From NCBI GenBank assembly GCA_944382805.1, contig CALWNS010000092.1, forward strand, positions 1 through 9,481: DNA of 9,481 nt, read 5' to 3'. The stretch comes from an uncultured Gemmiger sp. GTDB taxonomy: Bacteria > Bacillota > Clostridia > Oscillospirales > Ruminococcaceae. The first letter of the stretch is position 1. Every line of letters starts with the position of its first letter. The notes under the pieces are model-generated. The model ran no database searches. It was given only the letters and a program-made list of their open reading frames with translations, and was not told where the DNA came from. A program made the position numbers and the translations under genes. Shown in pieces: positions 6,789 through 9,481 of this stretch.

Positions 6789-8517
6789 GCTCGCCGCCCC
6801 CTTTCGTCTGGGATTCGTAGGTCTCGCGGTAGCTCGCATCGTTTGCCAGCAGCTCGGCGTGGGTGCCCACGCCGTGGATGCGCCCGTCGTCCAGCACGAC
6901 GATCTTGTCGGTGCCCATGACCGAGGTGATGCGCTGGGCAATGATGATCTTGGTCACGCCCGGCAGCGCGCGCAGCGCCGCGCGGATCCTGGCTTCGGTC
7001 GCGGTGTCGACCGCGCTGGTGGAATCGTCAAAAATCAGGATCCTGGGGCGCTTGAGCAGCGTGCGCGCAATGCACAGGCGCTGCTTCTGCCCGCCCGAAA
7101 CATTCACGCCGCCCTGCCCCAGGTCGGCGTCCAAGCCGCCGGGCATCCGCTGCAAAAATTCATCGGCGCAGGCGGCGCGGCAGGCGGCCCACAGCGTCCC
7201 GTCATCGGCATCGGGGTCGCCCCATTGCAGGTTTTCGCGCACGGTGCCGGAAAACAGCACGTTTTTCTGCAAAACGATGCCCACGGCGTCCCGCAGGGCG
7301 GCCAGGTCGTATTCGCGCACATCGCGCCCACCCACCAGCACGCGGCCCTCGGTGGCGTCGTACAGGCGCGGGATAAGCTGCACCAGCGTGGATTTGGCCG
7401 AACCGGTGCCGCCCAAAACGCCCACCGTCTGCCCCGGCTCGATTTCCAGGTCGATGCCGGCCAGCGCGTATTCGGCCGCGTCGGGGTGGTACTTGAAGCT
7501 GACGTGCTCAAAGCGCACGCCGCCGTCCGGGATCTCGGCCACGGCGTTTTCCGGCGCGGTCAGCTCCACGGTCTCGTCCAGCACCTGGGCCACGCGGTGG
7601 GCCGACGCCAGCGACCGGGTCATGAGCAGGAACACGTTGGAAATCATCATCAGCGAGTTCATGACCTGCATGACGTAGCTCAAAAAGCTGGTCAGGCGGC
7701 CGACGGTCAGCGCGCCGCGCAAAATCATGTTCCCGCCCATCCACAAGATCAGCACGCAGGCCGCGTACATCGTCAGCTGGAAGGAGGGCAGGTTGAGCAC
7801 CGCAGTGCGGAAGGTATCGCGGCTGACCCGCATAAGCTCGCCATTGACCTGTTCGAACTTTTCGTTTTCGTATTCGCCGCGCACAAACGCCTTGACGGCG
7901 CGGATGGCGGTCAGCGATTCCTGCACGACGTTGTTCAGCTTATCCATGGCCTGCTGCAAACGGATGTACAGCGGCGCGATGTGCCGCACCACCAAGAACA
8001 GCACCAGCGCCAGCACCGGCGCGCAGATAAAGAACACGACCGACAGCGCCGGGCTCATCATAAACGAGAGCGCCACGCCCAGCACCAGCATGACCGGGCC
8101 GCGCACCAGCGGGCGGAAACCGCCGTTGATGGCGTTTTGCAGCACCGAGACATCGGTGGTCATGCGGGTGATGAGCGAGGAGGTCTCGAAGTGGTCCAGG
8201 TTGCCGAAGGCGTAATCCTGCACGCGGGCGTACTCGGCTTCGCGGATGCGCGCGCCGAACCCGTAGGAGGCCCGGGCGGCGAACCGCGCGTACAGCAGGC
8301 CGGTGACGAGCGCCAGCACGGCGCAGGCGGCCATCTGCAGCCCGGCCGACAGGATGGCGGGGACGTTGCCCTGCGCCACGCCCACATCGATGATATCGCT
8401 CATCAGGACCGGGATGATCATTTCGAACGCGCTTTCCACGACCACCAGCGCCATGCCGATGACCATGTCCTTGCGGCAGGGGCCAAGGTAGCCGAGCAGA
8501 CGTTTGAGTTCGTTCAT
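6763..8517 (-). CDS. ABC exporter half-transporter, subunit with degenerate ATP site
   Basis: A 584-residue half-transporter with a six-helix membrane domain (about 15-305) and a C-terminal ATPase. Walker A GGTGSAKST is at 369-377, Q-loop Gln417, signature VSGGQ 473-477, and Walker B ILIFDD 493-498. Asp498 stands where the catalytic Glu is expected, and Gln528 (IIIAQRI) where the switch His is expected. These two swaps are those known for the degenerate subunit of heterodimeric exporters such as TM287/288 and BmrC/BmrD. This subunit would therefore bind but barely hydrolyse ATP at its own Walker site, and donate an intact signature to the partner's active site. The start ATG overlaps the marR stop (ATGA, 8514-8517) behind a perfect AAAGGAGGT. 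The Gly- and charge-rich C-terminal tail (572-584) overlaps the partner gene's start and ribosome binding site. Confidence 0.94.
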   Translation of the reverse strand: MNELKRLLGYLGPCRKDMVIGMALVVVESAFEMIIPVLMSDIIDVGVAQGNVPAILSAGLQMAACAVLALVTGLLYARFAARASYGFGARIREAEYARVQDYAFGNLDHFETSSLITRMTTDVSVLQNAINGGFRPLVRGPVMLVLGVALSFMMSPALSVVFFICAPVLALVLFLVVRHIAPLYIRLQQAMDKLNNVVQESLTAIRAVKAFVRGEYENEKFEQVNGELMRVSRDTFRTAVLNLPSFQLTMYAACVLILWMGGNMILRGALTVGRLTSFLSYVMQVMNSLMMISNVFLLMTRSLASAHRVAQVLDETVELTAPENAVAEIPDGGVRFEHVSFKYHPDAAEYALAGIDLEIEPGQTVGVLGGTGSAKSTLVQLIPRLYDATEGRVLVGGRDVREYDLAALRDAVGIVLQKNVLFSGTVRENLQWGDPDADDGTLWAACRAACADEFLQRMPGGLDADLGQGGVNVSGGQKQRLCIARTLLKRPRILIFDDSTSAVDTATEARIRAALRALPGVTKIIIAQRITSVMGTDKIVVLDDGRIHGVGTHAELLANDASYRETYESQTKGGGEHGSAADHG

Positions 8518-8969
8518 GGCGCGACCTCCTTTTCCGCCAGCGGCCCCCGGCCGATCTGCTGCAGGTTGGCGGACACCCGCTCCAGGTATTCGACCAGCTG
8601 GCGCGCCTCGGCTTCGGTAAAGCCGCCGAGCATACGGCGGTCGATGGCCCGGCCGGTGCGCTGCCAGTCCGCCACGGCGCAGCGGCCTTTTTCGGTGATC
8701 TCCACCAGGCCGGCGCGGCGGTCGGTCTTATCGGCGCCGCGCACGACAAAGCCGCCCTTTTCCAGCGAGTCGAGCATACGGCACACCGCCGAGGGGTCCA
8801 CCTCCAGGTGGTCGGCCAGGTGCTTTTGGCTGAAGGGGCCGGCCTGCACCAGGTGCATCAGCAGCCGGGGCTGGCCGGTGCCCAGGCCCAGCGCCCGCAG
8901 GTAGGGCCGCAGGACGTTGCGCTGCCGGTGTACCGTGCGGTACAAAAGCGTGTGGATGGGATATTCCAT
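8514..8969 (-). CDS. MarR-family transcriptional regulator, probable local repressor
   Basis: A 151-residue winged-helix dimeric regulator of normal MarR length. N-terminal dimerisation helix about 5-25; helix-turn-helix about 47-71 (SQKHLADHLEVDPSAVCRML, with Ser59-Leu69 as the likely recognition helix). The wing holds the family's D-[KR]-x-D-R-R motif (DKTDRR, 80-85), then ITEKG (91-95). The C-terminal helices (118-140) complete the dimer interface. ATG 8969 was chosen because AGGAGG (8975-8980) precedes it by five bases; the frame extends upstream only through the operator region. It is the first gene of an overlapping operon with the two ABC subunits. Paired palindromes lie in its leader. 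MarR proteins in this position usually repress their own operon and release it on ligand binding. The ligand is not predictable here. Confidence 0.94.
   Translation of the reverse strand: MEYPIHTLLYRTVHRQRNVLRPYLRALGLGTGQPRLLMHLVQAGPFSQKHLADHLEVDPSAVCRMLDSLEKGGFVVRGADKTDRRAGLVEITEKGRCAVADWQRTGRAIDRRMLGGFTEAEARQLVEYLERVSANLQQIGRGPLAEKEVAP
8524..8533 (-). promoter_or_regulatory. ribosome binding site of the first ABC gene
   Basis: On the - strand AAAAGGAGGT lies inside the 3' end of marR, six bases before ATG 8517. It is an almost perfect anti-16S match, so the first ABC gene can be translated strongly despite overlapping marR. Confidence 0.85.
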
Positions 8970-8974
8970 ACCCG

Positions 8975-8980
8975 CCTCCT
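8975..8980 (-). promoter_or_regulatory. ribosome binding site of marR
   Basis: AGGAGG on the - strand is five bases before ATG 8969, which settles the marR start. It directly abuts the AT-rich palindrome at 8982-8993. Confidence 0.85.
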
Positions 8981-8981
8981 T

Positions 8982-9008
8982 TTGATATATCAATGATTGA
9001 TATATCAA
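8982..9008 (-). promoter_or_regulatory. probable MarR operator: two identical 12-bp palindromes
   Basis: TTGATATATCAA occurs at 8982-8993 and again at 8997-9008. Each copy is a perfect palindrome, and their centres are 15 bp apart. Length, AT-rich character and symmetry fit MarR-dimer sites, and the block stands out in GC-rich DNA. The sites lie downstream of the predicted start of marR transcription (about 9017) and end one base before its ribosome binding site. Bound protein could therefore act as a block to elongation. A partial copy (ATATCA, 9013-9018) reaches towards the -10 box. The two copies can also pair with each other in RNA as a 12-bp stem with a 3-base loop. Confidence 0.8.
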
Positions 9009-9023
9009 TTTTATATCAGCTTT

Positions 9024-9051
9024 ATTATAGCCCATTCCGTCCGCCTGTCAA
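9024..9051 (-). promoter_or_regulatory. consensus sigma-A promoter of the marR-ABC operon
   Basis: On the - strand a perfect -35 TTGACA (9046-9051) and a perfect -10 TATAAT (9024-9029) are 16 bases apart. Transcription should begin near 9017, leaving a leader of about 48 bases that contains the two palindromes. A full-consensus promoter would be strong when not repressed, which fits control by a repressor rather than an activator. Confidence 0.85.
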
Positions 9052-9056
9052 GGCCC

Positions 9057-9085
9057 TTGCCCCGGCGGCCGCGGCGGGGTATAAT
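9057..9085 (+). promoter_or_regulatory. promoter of the tautomerase gene
   Basis: -35 TTGCCC (9057-9062, 4 of 6) and a perfect -10 TATAAT (9080-9085) are 17 bases apart, predicting a start near 9092 and a leader of about 46 bases. It is back to back with the marR promoter, with five bases between the two -35 boxes. Confidence 0.7.
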
Positions 9086-9122
9086 AGGGGGTGCAAAACC
9101 GCAACGCCAAAACAGCCAAACC

Positions 9123-9130
9123 AAGGAGGA
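9123..9130 (+). promoter_or_regulatory. ribosome binding site of the tautomerase gene
   Basis: AAGGAGGA is seven bases before ATG 9138. This fixes the start so that the protein begins Met-Pro, as the catalytic N-terminal proline of the family requires. Confidence 0.85.
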
Positions 9131-9137
9131 CTGCCTT

Positions 9138-9479
9138 ATGCCGTTTATCGATCTGCGCGTGGCCGGGCCGGCCGCGCCCGAAAAGAAGGAAGCCGTAAAA
9201 ACCGCGCTGGGCCGCGCCATCCCCACCCTGCACAAGACCGAAAATTACCTGATGGTGCAGATCACCGACGGCTGCGACCTGTGGATGGGCGGGCGCAAGC
9301 TGGAGCGGGGCGCCTATGCGGCGGTGAGCCTGTTCGGCAGCGCCGCGCCGGCCGACTGCGAGGAGATGACCGCGCAGGTCTGCCGCATCCTTAAACAGGA
9401 GCTGGATATACCGGGCGAAGCCGTGTATGTGACCTACCACCCGGTGCGCGACTGGGGCTGGAACGGCGGCAATTTTTAA
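9138..9479 (+). CDS. MIF-like tautomerase (phenylpyruvate/dopachrome tautomerase-related)
   Basis: A 113-residue small cytoplasmic protein of the tautomerase/MIF superfamily, of normal MIF length. It begins MPFIDLRV, so removal of Met exposes Pro as the catalytic base known for this superfamily. Lys33, in HKTENYLMVQI (32-42), aligns by eye with the active-site Lys of MIF. VYVTYHPV (97-104) and the closing WGWNGGNF (106-113) resemble the MIF C-terminal strand and its GWN motif. Members form trimers and tautomerise keto/enol acids such as phenylpyruvate; the true bacterial substrate is usually unknown. It is transcribed divergently from marR, from its own promoter. Whether MarR affects it is open. 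The gene is complete, ending two bases before the window edge. Confidence 0.88.
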   Translation: MPFIDLRVAGPAAPEKKEAVKTALGRAIPTLHKTENYLMVQITDGCDLWMGGRKLERGAYAAVSLFGSAAPADCEEMTAQVCRILKQELDIPGEAVYVTYHPVRDWGWNGGNF

Positions 9480-9481
9480 CG

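Noticed and set aside
4857..6920. 687-residue + strand open frame opposite the catalytic ABC subunit
   Set aside because: Antisense shadow of a gene with complete ABC motifs; composition-driven, with no recognisable protein features.
6789..6941. 51-residue N-terminal extension of the catalytic ABC subunit
   Set aside because: The sequence is Ser/Pro/Arg/Trp-rich shadow of the partner gene's 3' end. ATG 6788 has AAAGGGGG upstream and gives a normal exporter N-terminus.
6733..8904. 723-residue + strand open frame opposite the second ABC subunit and marR
   Set aside because: Same reason: it spans two real genes on the other strand and has only shadow-like His/Gln/Arg/Ala composition.
8970..9035. 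22-residue N-terminal extension of the MarR protein
   Set aside because: It would be encoded by the -10 region and the palindromes, and has no ribosome binding site. ATG 8969 has AGGAGG at ideal spacing.
8997..9137. 47-residue N-terminal extension of the tautomerase
   Set aside because: It would cross two promoters and bury the N-terminal Pro needed by the family; ATG 9138 has a strong ribosome binding site.
1..9481. CRISPR array, tRNA/rRNA genes, insertion sequences, attachment sites
   Set aside because: No spaced repeat series, no transposase or integrase frame and no cloverleaf-like segment was seen. The only clear direct repeat is the pair of palindromes upstream of marR.

Overview
The window is chromosomal DNA from a GC-rich bacterium (roughly 60-65 % GC by eye). 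The best guess is a Gram-positive Clostridia of the Oscillospiraceae/Ruminococcaceae kind (Faecalibacterium/Gemmiger/Subdoligranulum-like). That rests on strong AGGAGG ribosome binding sites, the style of the ABC-exporter and MATE proteins, and the mnmE-mnmG-rsmG order. The taxonomic placement is inference from protein style, not a database result.

Left part (1-3432, + strand) is a housekeeping operon: the 3' end of mnmE, a small two-helix membrane protein (DUF3592-like), mnmG and rsmG. MnmE and MnmG together modify the wobble uridine of certain tRNAs. RsmG methylates 16S rRNA. mnmG and rsmG overlap by ATGA. A 17-bp GC-rich hairpin with a T-rich tail (3436-3482) closes the operon and lies between it and the convergent MATE gene.

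Middle and right part (3481-8969, - strand) is an efflux block. Read in transcription order from the right, it holds a MarR-type repressor and two half-size ABC exporter subunits, all overlapping head to tail (ATGA between marR and the first ABC gene, 26 bases between the two ABC genes). A MATE-family antiporter follows, apparently with its own promoter. The first ABC subunit has a degenerate nucleotide-binding site (Asp for the catalytic Glu, Gln for the switch His). The second has canonical catalytic residues but an LSQGQ signature. The pair therefore reads as a heterodimeric exporter of the TM287/288 or BmrC/BmrD type. The marR-ABC-ABC operon has a perfect-consensus promoter (TTGACA-16-TATAAT). 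Two identical 12-bp palindromes sit between that promoter and the ribosome binding site, which suggests MarR autorepression of its own exporter operon.

Right edge (9138-9479, + strand): a MIF-like tautomerase is transcribed divergently from marR, from a promoter whose -35 box lies only five bases from the marR -35 box.

Overall this is a well-packed, mostly ordinary region. I see no mobile element, CRISPR array, tRNA, rRNA or clearly undescribed system. The points most worth a second look are the operator/leader architecture upstream of marR, the small membrane gene wedged between mnmE and mnmG, and the promoter embedded in a terminator-like hairpin upstream of the MATE gene.
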